NCBI GenBank assembly: GCA_016776905.1
Contig: JADHSM010000012.1
Coordinates: 1 to 64,000, forward strand
Direction of reading: 5' to 3'
DNA: 64,000 nucleotides
From: Planctomycetota bacterium
Lineage (GTDB): Bacteria > Planctomycetota > UBA8108 > UBA1146
Made by a program: the position numbers and the translations under genes
The notes under the pieces: generated by a model
Seen by the model: only the letters and a program-made list of their open reading frames with translations
The model's database searches: none
Told to the model about the DNA's origin: nothing
Part shown: piece by piece, positions 53,948-63,106 of the stretch
Position numbering within the stretch: the stretch's first letter is position 1
Layout: the number at the start of each line of letters is the position of its first letter

Positions 53948-54913
53948 ATGGATGATTCAAGAAAATCAGCCGCTGGATATCCTCTCGATCGACCCGACGA
54001 AGAAATCATGCGGTCAAGAGTCGATCAATTAACGCCTGAACAACATCATGTGACCCAAAAATCGGGAACGGAAGCACCGTTCTGTGGAGGGTTTCTTGGA
54101 GAAAAAGAAGAGGGCACATATGCGTGTGTCGTCTGTGAACTGCCGCTTTTTCGTTCTGAGCACAAATTCGAATCGGGGACGGGATGGCCCTCCTTTTTTG
54201 ATACCTATGATCCTGAACACGTTCAGGAAAAATCTGATGCCACACATGGAATGGTTCGTACCGAGATTTGCTGCGCCCGTTGTGATGCACATTTGGGTCA
54301 CTTATTTCCCGATGGACCCGCTCCTACTGGAGTGCGTCATTGCTTGAACTCGGCCTCCCTCACCTTTTTTCCTGAGGGAGTTGAGATTCCCATTGAAGTC
54401 AACTTTGCTGGCAAGAGGCCTGATTCAGCCCCGGTGAAGAACGCTCGGGCTTATTTTGGCGGAGGCTGATTCTGGGGAGTCGAGGACCGCTTTGCGGCTC
54501 TCGATGGCGTCGTCGACGTCATCTCGGGATACATGGGAGGCACTCTGGATAATCCGACTTATGAACAAGTTTGTTCAGGAGTGACAGGGCATGCTGAGGC
54601 AGTAGAAATTCATTACGATTCTTCTCGTGTGAGTTACTCCCGATTGGTCAGTTTGTTCTTCGCTTTGCACGACCCGACGACTCCGGATCGGCAGGGTGCT
54701 AACCAGGGCACGCAGTATCGTTCTGTCGCGTTTTGTGATTCCCCTGAAGAGGTTCAGGAATTGAATCGGCAAATTTGCGCACTTGAGAATGAAGGTGCAT
54801 TTGGGGGGAAACCTTTTGTGACCCAGGTCATCGATAGTGGTCCTACCTTTTGGCATGCTGAAGACTATCATCAAGACTACTACCAGAAGCATAGAGGTTT
54901 CTGCTCTCGCTAA
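53948..54913 (+). CDS. msrBA: MsrB-MsrA fusion, probable selenoprotein (TGA 54467-54469 as Sec174)
   Basis: The frame from ATG 53948 is open to TAA 54911-54913 except for one TGA at 54467-54469. Residues 20-150 are MsrB, which repairs Met-R-sulfoxide: zinc cysteines 60, 63, 109, 112, GTGWPSFF and catalytic Cys132 in [11 protein letters not shown]. Residues 168-321 are MsrA, which repairs Met-S-sulfoxide. MsrA proteins share GGCFWGVE; here the codons read [14 protein letters not shown], so the TGA replaces the catalytic cysteine codon. [27 protein letters not shown] and a Cys third from the end (likely resolving) follow in register. A loss-of-function stop at exactly that residue with the rest conserved is unlikely, so I infer selenocysteine. 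Sec-containing MsrA exists in other bacteria. selA, selB, selC and selD are not in this window. Without recoding, only MsrB to residue 173 would be made. Order B-A, 321 residues. Confidence 0.85.
54479..54505 (+). promoter_or_regulatory. Candidate SECIS hairpin of msrBA
   Basis: Starting ten bases after the TGA, TCGAGG pairs with CTCTCGA-side bases (54480-54485 with 54499-54504, one G-U). After an A-C mismatch, CCGC (54487-54490) pairs with GCGG (54494-54497) around loop TTT. Bacterial SECIS hairpins sit at this distance within the coding sequence. The loop lacks an obvious GGU-type signature, so this is a candidate. Confidence 0.45.
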
Positions 54914-54921
54914 TTCTGGAG

Positions 54922-56703
54922 TCAAACTGTTTCAGAATGAACGATGCCATCCTTATCGACTTTTCCTGCAGTAGCGGTACCGGTCAGTGCTAGCCAGCCT
55001 TCTATTAACATCCAGATCTGTAATAGCATTCCAAATCCGAGAATGATGACTTGTTGCCATGGGATCGCTGCTTCATTGAGAAGGCCCTTCATTTGCGATA
55101 CGGCAGCCCAGCCAACGATCAGGCTCAGAAATACGAGAGGAATCAGAGTCGGAAGTACGGGTTTTCCTCTACGAGCTTGCCATGTTGATAATACAACGAG
55201 AGTCAAACTAGCGAGCAGCTGATTGGTCACTCCAAAGATAGGCCAGAGAACAAGGCCCCCTGTTCCTCCTTTACCTGCCAGTAATGCGAGAGCTGCAGCA
55301 GACAGGACAGCGAAGGCTGTCGCAATCTGACGATTTTGTAGACTTCTTATTCCCAGTGAATGACCAATTTCTTCAACAACATAACGTTGAATACGAGTGG
55401 CACTATCCATCGTCGTTGCTGCGAAAGAAATGATGACGACGGTCACGACACTGGCGAGAAATTCTATAGAAAAGAAAGGAACAACCTGTTGAATAAATGT
55501 TGCTCCACCATAAATAAATCCGGATAGCCGATCGAGAAGTGAATCTGATCCGACCCAGTTGGAAGAATATTTCGCGGTCCATGCTGCGGTGTCTACAAAC
55601 CCTGCGCTGGAGATGCAGCAAAGTATAACGACTGCAGCCAAACCACCTTCCAGAATCATCGCTCCATAGCCGATGCTTCTCACATGGCTTTCCGATTCAA
55701 GTTGTTTGGAAGTTGTTCCGCTGGCGACCATGCAATGAAATCCGCTAATCGCACCGCAAGCGATGGTGATAAAAAGAAATGGAAAGAGAAAAGGAGCATC
55801 TGCAGGGGGGTTTTGGTTGATGGCTGGAGCGACGATGTCCAATTGGGTGCTCCCATTGAAAGCCGCGACGAGAATACCTGCTAACAATCCGCCCATGGCA
55901 AGAAAGAGCTGATGGGAGTTGATGGCGTCTCTGGGTTGAAGAAGTCTTTGGACTGGAAGAGTGCTGGCAATCCAAGCATATGCAAATAAGGCTAAGAGCC
56001 AAAACATGCGTGCGTTTTCTTTTAGCACATTGCCGGCCGCGGAATCTCCCCAATCAAATGCCAACAAGGATCGAACAGGATCTAGAGAACCTAATCCAAT
56101 ACAGCTGTACATGACTACTAATGCGAGTCCGCCCCACAATGCCATCGATCCACCACGTAACAGTTTCCAGCCGATGAAGAGAGCGATGGGGATCTCTATC
56201 CAGACCGCCAGGATACTTTCTGGTCGAGCAACGAAAAGGCTAGCGATGACGAAAGCAAAGACGGCAAGAACGACCCAAAGAGCGAGCATGATAAAGATAA
56301 GAAACAAGATTCGGACTCGAGGAGACAGAATTTCAGCGCAAAGATCACCGATGCTTCGACCTTGATTTCTCGCTGAAAGAACGAGAGATCCTAGATCATG
56401 AACAGCTCCAATAAATATGGATCCGAAAATGACCCAAGCTAGAGCAGGTAGCCAACCCCAAGTAACAGCAACAGCGGGACCCACGATGGGACCAGCACCG
56501 GCAATGGTGACATAGTGATGTCCAAAGAGAATCGAACGCTTGGTCGGGACGTAATCGATACCGTTTTGTAGTGCTTGACTCGGCAGTTGTTTGTCAGGAA
56601 ATGAACCGACTCCAAATACATGAGTTGTGATCCATGAGCCGTAGTAGCGGTATCCCAACCATAATGCAGTTGCTGATAACAATGCCAGGATGAAAACATT
56701 CAT
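54922..56703 (-). CDS. cstA: Carbon starvation protein CstA family transporter
   Basis: ATG 56703 follows AGAGGGGG. The 593 residues form a polytopic membrane protein with CstA signatures: ALQNGIDYVPTKRSILFGHHYVTIAGAGPIVGPA near residues 45-80, GAVHDLGSLVLSARNQGRSIGD, and a Gly/Ala-rich series of helices. CstA proteins take up peptides or pyruvate under carbon limitation. It is slightly short relative to E. coli CstA, mainly at the C-terminus. It is convergent with msrBA and divergent from the symporter pair. Confidence 0.93.
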   Translation of the reverse strand: MNVFILALLSATALWLGYRYYGSWITTHVFGVGSFPDKQLPSQALQNGIDYVPTKRSILFGHHYVTIAGAGPIVGPAVAVTWGWLPALAWVIFGSIFIGAVHDLGSLVLSARNQGRSIGDLCAEILSPRVRILFLIFIMLALWVVLAVFAFVIASLFVARPESILAVWIEIPIALFIGWKLLRGGSMALWGGLALVVMYSCIGLGSLDPVRSLLAFDWGDSAAGNVLKENARMFWLLALFAYAWIASTLPVQRLLQPRDAINSHQLFLAMGGLLAGILVAAFNGSTQLDIVAPAINQNPPADAPFLFPFLFITIACGAISGFHCMVASGTTSKQLESESHVRSIGYGAMILEGGLAAVVILCCISSAGFVDTAAWTAKYSSNWVGSDSLLDRLSGFIYGGATFIQQVVPFFSIEFLASVVTVVIISFAATTMDSATRIQRYVVEEIGHSLGIRSLQNRQIATAFAVLSAAALALLAGKGGTGGLVLWPIFGVTNQLLASLTLVVLSTWQARRGKPVLPTLIPLVFLSLIVGWAAVSQMKGLLNEAAIPWQQVIILGFGMLLQIWMLIEGWLALTGTATAGKVDKDGIVHSETV

Positions 56704-56793
56704 TGATACCCCCTCTTCTGTTTAGATCTCAAGGATTCTAGTGCCTTGACCCTGATAGTCCACCTCCCATGATGTTGCAAGACAGGGGGACGA

Positions 56794-57072
56794 ATGGGTA
56801 AGAAATCTTCTGAATCAGCGCATTCTGATTATTGGAAAAAGAATCTCAAATTAATCGCAAAGCTACTCTTTGTGTGGGCCTTCGTTTCGTTTGGGCTGAG
56901 TTTAGCGTTCGCGGATGCTCTTCACGGGGTGCTCTTCCCCCTTCCTGGTACCCCATTAGGCTTCTGGTTTGCTCAACAAGGGTCGATCTTTACCTTTGTG
57001 ATCCTCATATGGGTCTATGCCTGGCGAATGAACCGATTAGACGATGAATACTTCTCAGAAGGGGATGAGTAA
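56794..57072 (+). CDS. DUF4212 small subunit of a sodium:solute symporter
   Basis: The 92 residues have two membrane helices (LLFVWAFVSFGLSLAFADAL and IFTFVILIWVYAWRMNRLDDEY) with the DUF4212 pattern YWKKNLKLI...PLGFWFAQQGSI. This subunit always precedes a large VC_2705-type symporter, as here, with a one-base overlap (TAATG). It likely assists assembly or activity of the transporter. Confidence 0.92.
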   Translation: MGKKSSESAHSDYWKKNLKLIAKLLFVWAFVSFGLSLAFADALHGVLFPLPGTPLGFWFAQQGSIFTFVILIWVYAWRMNRLDDEYFSEGDE

Positions 57073-58781
57073 TGGATATCCAGCAATGGACAGCGCTCCT
57101 TGTGGGAGCATCCTTTCTTCTCTACATCGTCATTGCCATTCGATCGCGAGCAAATAGTACCGGCGATTTTTACGTCGCGGGTGGGCACGTCCCGCCCTTG
57201 GCAAACGGAATGGCAACAGCTGCAGATTGGATGAGTGCGGCATCGTTTATATCGATGGCTGGGCTCATCTCGTTTTCAGGGTTTGACGGTTCTGTTTACC
57301 TGATGGGTTGGACGGGTGGATATGTCCTATTGGCACTTCTTCTCGCTCCGTACTTAAGAAAATTTGGAAAGTTTACCGTTCCAGATTTCATCGGAGATCG
57401 GTACTACTCTCAGTTGGCTCGAATCGTCGCTGTGATATGCGCTATCTTTGTGTCCTTCACTTATGTCGCAGGCCAAATGAGGGGTGTCGGATTGGTATTC
57501 AGTCGATTCCTTGAAGTGGATATCACCACGGGTGTCGTCATTGGGATGGGCATCGTGCTTGTCTACGCGGTGCTCGGAGGTATGAAGGGCATCACCTATA
57601 CACAGGTTGCACAGTATTGTGTCCTCATCTTTGCTTTCATGGTCCCAGCGATTTTCATCTCGCTTCATGTCGCGGATTGGGCAATACCCCAAATTGGATT
57701 CGGTATGGATACTCCGGGGCAAGGGTCGACGATCTTGGCTCGATTGAATGGTCTACATGAAGAGCTGGGGTTTTCTTCCTATACGCGGGGAAGCGGAAAC
57801 ACTATAAACCTGATTGCTATTACCTTTGCACTGATGGCCGGTACTGCTGGATTACCTCACGTCATCATTCGGTTTTACACCGTACCTCGCGTTCGAGATG
57901 CACGCACTTCTGCCGGCTGGGCTCTCTTGTTGATTGCGATTCTATATACGACAGCTCCAGCCGTTGCTGTCTTTGCGCGAACAAATCTTCTCGATACCGT
58001 GTACAAGGAAGGTCAATTCCAACCTCATTCGAGTATGCCCGAATGGTTTAATACATGGGAAGGCACAGGGCTTATAAAATTCACCGATCATAATAATGAC
58101 GGCTTGATTCAATACGTAGGTGAAGGAGCCGTGGATGCTGAAGGACTGCTTCTTCAGAATGAGTTAATTATTGATCGAGATATTATGGTTCTCGCAAATC
58201 CAGAAATTGCAGGGCTCCCCAACTGGGTCATCGGTCTCGTTGCAGCAGGAGGTTTAGCAGCAGCATTATCTACCGCTGCAGGATTATTACTCGTGGTCTC
58301 TACATCTTTTTCGCACGATCTATTACGAAAATGGCTCAAGCCTGACATCAGTGAAAAAGAAGAATTGTTGGCAGCCCGAATTGCTGCAGGAGTTGCGGTA
58401 TGCTTCGCCGGATATCTGGGTGTTCATCCACCTGGTTTTGTTGGGGAGGTCGTGGCGTTCGCATTTGGGCTTGCTGCAGCCAGTTTCTTTCCGGCAATTT
58501 TACTGGGCATATTCATGAAGCGCATGAATAGTGAAGGCGCGATCGCGGGAATGATTGTGGGGTTGCTCTTTACGGCGAGTTACATCATATATTTCAAATT
58601 TATGCATCCCGAACTCGATTCCGCTGATCACTGGTGGTGGGGCATCTCGCCGACAGGAATCGGGAGCATTGGAATGTGCTTTAATTTCATGGTCGCAGGA
58701 ATTGTTCGCTCATTCACAGCTGATCCACCTCAAGAGGTGATGGAGATGGTGGAGCAGATTCGATTGCCTGAGAAAGGTTAA
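57072..58781 (+). CDS. Sodium:solute symporter, VC_2705/ActP-like
   Basis: The 569-residue membrane protein has the SSS-family pattern. It shows RANSTGDFYVAGGHVPPLANGMATAADWMSAASF near 25-60 (in several segments), LLAPYLRKFGKFTVPDFIGDRYYS, and AGTAGLPHVIIRFYTV. An extracytoplasmic insert carries an EF-hand-like loop DHNNDGLI near residue 338. The related acetate permease ActP suggests acetate or another short organic acid as substrate, which would suit the acyl-CoA genes, but this is inference. Confidence 0.92.
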   Translation: MDIQQWTALLVGASFLLYIVIAIRSRANSTGDFYVAGGHVPPLANGMATAADWMSAASFISMAGLISFSGFDGSVYLMGWTGGYVLLALLLAPYLRKFGKFTVPDFIGDRYYSQLARIVAVICAIFVSFTYVAGQMRGVGLVFSRFLEVDITTGVVIGMGIVLVYAVLGGMKGITYTQVAQYCVLIFAFMVPAIFISLHVADWAIPQIGFGMDTPGQGSTILARLNGLHEELGFSSYTRGSGNTINLIAITFALMAGTAGLPHVIIRFYTVPRVRDARTSAGWALLLIAILYTTAPAVAVFARTNLLDTVYKEGQFQPHSSMPEWFNTWEGTGLIKFTDHNNDGLIQYVGEGAVDAEGLLLQNELIIDRDIMVLANPEIAGLPNWVIGLVAAGGLAAALSTAAGLLLVVSTSFSHDLLRKWLKPDISEKEELLAARIAAGVAVCFAGYLGVHPPGFVGEVVAFAFGLAAASFFPAILLGIFMKRMNSEGAIAGMIVGLLFTASYIIYFKFMHPELDSADHWWWGISPTGIGSIGMCFNFMVAGIVRSFTADPPQEVMEMVEQIRLPEKG

Positions 58782-58782
58782 A

Positions 58783-59733
58783 TTAGAGTTGCTCTTTGCT
58801 GGGGGCATTTGCACTTTTGGTCAGTCTTGGGATTCCCAGTTCTGCGACAAGCATGCCAATAATGATCAGTGCTCCTCCAGCGATCGCCAGGAGTGAGAGC
58901 TTTTCTCCGATTAACCACCATGAGAACCCAGCGGCAGTGACCGGCTCCATTGCAAAAATCACAGCAGTGCTGACAGCGGTAGTCGATTTTTGCGCCCAAC
59001 TCTGCACCAAAAAAGCGAGGGCTGTTGCGAGGATTCCTGTCAATGCAACTGCGCTCCAAACGTTGCTTGAAAGCTGACTAAAATCAGGAATATTTTCCAA
59101 CGTGAGAGCCGCAATCAAAGACAAGAGAAAGACTGTTCCGATTTCTATCGTGGTCATCGCCAATGCTGAAACTCGAGAAGCCCACCTTGCTTTGAAAATA
59201 ATCTGAAAGGCGAAGGCGATCGTGCAGCCAAATGTAATCATATCTCCACGAGCGACGTCCAACTGAGCAGGGGGATCTACCAATTGAGCTTCTCCGCCGA
59301 AGGCCATGCAAGCCAAGCCTATGGCTGCGAGGAAGACACCAAATAGAACTTTGCTTTCGAGTCGATTCTTCAAGAATAGAAATGCTAGCAAGGGAACAAC
59401 GATGACTGAGAGACCGGTGAGAAATCCCGAATGCGCTGGGGTTGTGTAGAGGAGCCCAGTTGTTTGAAATGTGTATCCCAACCAGAGCGAAACTCCTGTT
59501 AAGAGCCCCGCTTTCCATAGGATTTTTTTGTCCTCAGTGGAATATTTATTCGTTTGCCTTCCTCGCAAGAGAAGCATGGGAAGAAGAATGGCGCTGGCGA
59601 TTCCGAATCTGAGGACATGAAACGAGTGAACTGGGATCTCCTCAATCGCCTTCTGGACAGAGACGAAAGTCGCTCCCCAGACAACGACGACGAGAAACAG
59701 TGCAAAATTGGCTCTACGTGTCGTGGAAACCAC
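58783..59733 (-). CDS. EamA/DMT-family transporter
   Basis: GTG 59733 follows AAAGGA; TTG 59769 would add twelve residues. The product has about 316 residues with ten hydrophobic helices in two EamA repeats: LFLVVVVWGATFVSVQKAI with HVLRFGIASAILLP, and later ALTGILATALAFLVQSWAQK with IFAMEPVTAAGFSWWLIGE. DMT proteins export amino acids or metabolites. The substrate is unknown. It converges with the symporter gene one base apart. Confidence 0.9.
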   Translation of the reverse strand: MVSTTRRANFALFLVVVVWGATFVSVQKAIEEIPVHSFHVLRFGIASAILLPMLLLRGRQTNKYSTEDKKILWKAGLLTGVSLWLGYTFQTTGLLYTTPAHSGFLTGLSVIVVPLLAFLFLKNRLESKVLFGVFLAAIGLACMAFGGEAQLVDPPAQLDVARGDMITFGCTIAFAFQIIFKARWASRVSALAMTTIEIGTVFLLSLIAALTLENIPDFSQLSSNVWSAVALTGILATALAFLVQSWAQKSTTAVSTAVIFAMEPVTAAGFSWWLIGEKLSLLAIAGGALIIIGMLVAELGIPRLTKSANAPSKEQL

Positions 59734-60023
59734 GTCTGTGTCCTTTCCGGCCCTTCGGATGCGCTTCAACGCAAAGGTCTCTCGTGTTATCTTGCACAGG
59801 ATCCTGGAAGTCTACAGAGGATTCGGTTTTCCGTTTTCTCCAACCGCGAATTTTAAGCCGGAATCCAACTCCTCAAGGAGGTTGGAAGGATAGGACGCTG
59901 AGTCCACTTTCCACCTCTGGGATGATCGTGGAAATCCGCTTGGAAATCGCCTTCCTTCAAGAATAGAGTCAATTGAGCCTTCCCTGTGTTCCAAGTCACG
60001 GACAGGGTAGACAAAGGAGCCTA
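59734..60023. other. Intergenic region, 290 bases
   Basis: No credible gene is seen between the divergent transporter and the PPIase gene. A hairpin of CCAAC and GTTGG arms lies around 59868-59888 and contains AAGGAGG without a following start codon. No clear promoter boxes are visible. Confidence 0.5.
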
Positions 60024-62237
60024 ATGATTTCGCAGATGTTGAGTTTTAGACCGTCGGTTTGGACGGGGCATTCCAGAATGGAATCCAGATTTTCCGTATT
60101 ACTGGTGCTGGGTCTTCTTCTGGGTGGGGGAATCCTATTTCCCGGCGGGAAATTGGATGCTCAAGAGCAAAGAAATCTCAGGCACATTCTCATTGCTACT
60201 GAGAATGTGGCGAACAAGCTTCTTGCCGCTGCTCAATCCGGTACAGATTTTAAGATGTTGGCGAGGAGGTATTCCCTCGATGTCGGCACAAAAATTCTGG
60301 GTGGGGATCTCGATTGGGTTTCTCCCGGTCAGATGGAGCCTGAGTTTTCTCTGGCAGCCTTCAGCATTCCAGAAATCGGAGGATTTACGACCTGCAAAAC
60401 CCGCTATGGGTGGCACGTGATCCAGTATGTTGATCAAAGGGGGGTCGTAAAAAAGGAGCCTTCAGATAAGGGTGCCGACAGTGGTGGTGCGAATCCAGAA
60501 ACCGCTGACAAGGGGAAGGCAGAAGTTAATTCTCCCAATAACCCGCTCCCTGTGAATCCTTCCGCAGATCGTAATGAAGATATTACCTGGCAGATTTCTT
60601 TTTCTGACAGGACATACACACCGGGAAAGAATGGCGAGACGCCCCAGATCGATTTGACGATCAGGGCGACCAATAAAAGTGAAACTGCGCTGAAGGTCAT
60701 CGATCCTGTGCTGTGGCCTTTAGGTCTCATCGTTCGCTACCAGTTCGGTAAACTCAATGTTCCAGTGAACGCTCCCGAAGGGTATTCCAGATCGAAGTTC
60801 AAGCTGGAAGAGATTGCCCCGGGCGCAACAATCCAAAGAAGTTTCAAGTTACAAGATTATGTCGACGTCAGTCAAAACTGGCCGATTGTTCGTGTGATTT
60901 GGAGAGGTGACACCCTGTTCGACAGATCTTCGAAACAGGAAATCTTGCCCACGGGCCAAGACTCTCTTCAAAAGATGAAATCTCGTTGGAGATTTTATCG
61001 TAGTGGTGAAGCGAACTTCAATCTCCTGCCAGAAGTGAAGTCGGACGAGCGCTGGGTCGTATGCATTTTCTCCTCAGGGAGAATTTGGATTGAGTTGAAC
61101 AACAATGAGGCTATCCCCGGACTGAATGCCGCTATTGTCAGCAGTATTCGAAAGGGTGATTGGGACAAGCGTCCTTTTGACTTCTTTAATAACCAAGTGT
61201 TGCGATTTGGTTTGAGTGCCCAGTCTACAGGGAATCAAGGAATTGAGATTCCTTCCAGTGCACAGTTCACAGGAGTCGTGAACAGGGGTGACTTCATAGC
61301 ATTACCGACGAAGTTGTCGAATTCTGCACTGGGATTTGGCCAGAGATTTGGTCTTTCGATCACAGACGGCGCTCAGCTCTCAACGAAAAATGGATCCATC
61401 ATCGGTCGGATTATTCTCGAAGAAGGGGATCCGTTGAGAAGACTTGAGGAACGGAATGGCGAGAAGAAAACGTCTCAGATCACTCTCGCCCTCGCGTGGC
61501 CCTACGATTTGATTCCAGACAGAACTCGTAAGGCGATGGAGAAGTCTTCAGAAGAGAAAGTTGACCTACAGAAAAAAGAAGTTTCGACTCCGAAAGTGAA
61601 AACTGTAGAAGCGAAGAAGCCTATTCTTCAGCAATCTCCGAAGGAGATCCTTAAGAAGGAAGAGGAGAGAGCGAAGGTCAGGGAAAAAGCAAAACAGTCT
61701 ACCCTTGAAAAAGTGACCGAAACAAAACCCGCTCAGGTTCTCGTTCCACTTCCTCGAATCCAAATGGAGACCAGTAATGGTACATTCCTCATCCAGTTGT
61801 TTGAGAATGACGCTCCAAATACGGTCGCTCATTTCATCCATCTGGTCGAATCCGGATTTTATGACGGCCTGACTTTCCACAGAAGAGTCCGGACTGATTC
61901 GAGTGAGGGATTCGTTCAGGGAGGCAGCCCAGACGGTACAAGTGCGGGAAAACTGGATTACACCATTGTTGATGAGCCCAGTATTAAAAGGCCGGCGAAA
62001 AAATACTCAGTGGTGATGGCGAGACATCACACCCGTGATAACTCTGCGAGTACTCAGTTTTTTATCGCTCTGGATGATCTCGATTATCTGAATGGCCAAT
62101 ACACTGTTTTCGGCGAAATCATTAACGGTCAGCAATCTGCAATGCGACTCGACTCTCGAAGCACTATAAAAAGTATGAAGGTGCTGTCGAAAAGAGATCG
62201 GGAATACAAATTCAAAAAGTTTAATCAGAGTCAGTAG
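60024..62237 (+). CDS. Secreted dual peptidyl-prolyl isomerase: parvulin plus cyclophilin
   Basis: ATG 60024 follows AAAGGAG; a start at 59973 is in frame but unsupported. A signal peptide (FSVLLVLGLLLGGGILFPGG) precedes a parvulin domain at about 50-140 (LRHILIATE, GTDFKMLARRYSLD, GGDLDWVSPGQMEPEFS, TRYGWHVIQYVDQR). The middle, about 180-500, is beta-rich and unrecognised. A Lys/Glu-rich linker (about 510-575) leads to a cyclophilin domain at 579-737 with LTFHRRVRTDSSEGFVQGGS and STQFFIALDDLDYLNGQYTVFGEI, including the Arg of the FHR motif. Both isomerase families in one 737-residue exported protein suggests a periplasmic folding factor. The crotonase gene follows 24 bases later. Confidence 0.87.
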   Translation: MISQMLSFRPSVWTGHSRMESRFSVLLVLGLLLGGGILFPGGKLDAQEQRNLRHILIATENVANKLLAAAQSGTDFKMLARRYSLDVGTKILGGDLDWVSPGQMEPEFSLAAFSIPEIGGFTTCKTRYGWHVIQYVDQRGVVKKEPSDKGADSGGANPETADKGKAEVNSPNNPLPVNPSADRNEDITWQISFSDRTYTPGKNGETPQIDLTIRATNKSETALKVIDPVLWPLGLIVRYQFGKLNVPVNAPEGYSRSKFKLEEIAPGATIQRSFKLQDYVDVSQNWPIVRVIWRGDTLFDRSSKQEILPTGQDSLQKMKSRWRFYRSGEANFNLLPEVKSDERWVVCIFSSGRIWIELNNNEAIPGLNAAIVSSIRKGDWDKRPFDFFNNQVLRFGLSAQSTGNQGIEIPSSAQFTGVVNRGDFIALPTKLSNSALGFGQRFGLSITDGAQLSTKNGSIIGRIILEEGDPLRRLEERNGEKKTSQITLALAWPYDLIPDRTRKAMEKSSEEKVDLQKKEVSTPKVKTVEAKKPILQQSPKEILKKEEERAKVREKAKQSTLEKVTETKPAQVLVPLPRIQMETSNGTFLIQLFENDAPNTVAHFIHLVESGFYDGLTFHRRVRTDSSEGFVQGGSPDGTSAGKLDYTIVDEPSIKRPAKKYSVVMARHHTRDNSASTQFFIALDDLDYLNGQYTVFGEIINGQQSAMRLDSRSTIKSMKVLSKRDREYKFKKFNQSQ

Positions 62238-62261
62238 GACTCAGGGACGTCAGGATACCAA

Positions 62262-63041
62262 ATGGCAAGTGTGACCATTGATCGATCAGGAACGGGAATA
62301 GCCACCGTTACGATTGATCGCCAGAAACAATTGAATGCTCTTGATGATGCTACGGTGCAATCGATCCGCGAAGTTTTCGAGGAGATCTCGAATGATACTT
62401 CGGTGAGGGTCGTCATATTAACCGGAGCAGGCGATAGAGCTTTTGTTGCGGGAGCTGATATCCAGCAACTCGCCGACCAAGATGCGATCGAAGCGCGAGA
62501 GAGAGCTCTCAAAGGCCAAGCCGCCTTCAATGCCATCGAAAGATGTGGCAAGCCGGTGATCGCTATGATCAATGGCTTTGCTCTCGGAGGTGGATGTGAG
62601 CTCGCCCTCGCTTGCCATCTTCGGTACGCCTCTGCAAAAGCAAAAATTGGGCTACCCGAGGTCACCCTAGGGATCATCCCCGGATACGGCGGGACCCAAA
62701 GGTTGCAGAGAATTATCGGTAGAGGCCGTGCGTTAGAGTTGATTCTAACGGGTGAACATATTTCTGCAGACAAAGCATATGAACTGGGACTTGTGAACCA
62801 GGTCTTTTCTCCGGATGAATTAGAAGCCGGCGTTCAGTCTGTAGCGGAGACACTCTGCAAGCGAGGACCCAAGGCTCTCGATCATGCGATCGACGCAGTG
62901 ATCAGGGGGGGTGATGGCACTCTGGCGGATGGACTGGCTATCGAGGCCGATCTCTTTGGAGTGACCAGTGCTACTAAAGATATGAAAGAAGGAATGGCAG
63001 CCTTTCTCGAGAAACGGTCTCCCAACTTCGAAGGAAAATAA
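62262..63041 (+). CDS. Enoyl-CoA hydratase
   Basis: The 259 residues are a crotonase-fold enzyme with both catalytic glutamates: Glu113 in FALGGGCELALACHLRYAS and Glu133 in LPEVTLGIIPGYGGTQRL. The oxyanion region is FVAGADIQQLA. It hydrates crotonyl-CoA or similar short-chain enoyl-CoA, giving the substrate for the 3-hydroxyacyl-CoA dehydrogenase at 47481. A thiolase gene follows 65 bases later. Confidence 0.94.
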   Translation: MASVTIDRSGTGIATVTIDRQKQLNALDDATVQSIREVFEEISNDTSVRVVILTGAGDRAFVAGADIQQLADQDAIEARERALKGQAAFNAIERCGKPVIAMINGFALGGGCELALACHLRYASAKAKIGLPEVTLGIIPGYGGTQRLQRIIGRGRALELILTGEHISADKAYELGLVNQVFSPDELEAGVQSVAETLCKRGPKALDHAIDAVIRGGDGTLADGLAIEADLFGVTSATKDMKEGMAAFLEKRSPNFEGK

Positions 63042-63106
63042 AAACTCATTTGATATTTCTCGCTGAAGTCTTTGAGGCGGAAGTGAATAGAACTGAAGGA
63101 ACGAAA

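Noticed and set aside
53948-54913. Two separate genes, msrB ending at 54469 and msrA starting at ATG 54533
   Set aside because: An msrA starting at 54533 would lack its whole active-site segment, which is present in frame upstream and directly joined to MsrB.
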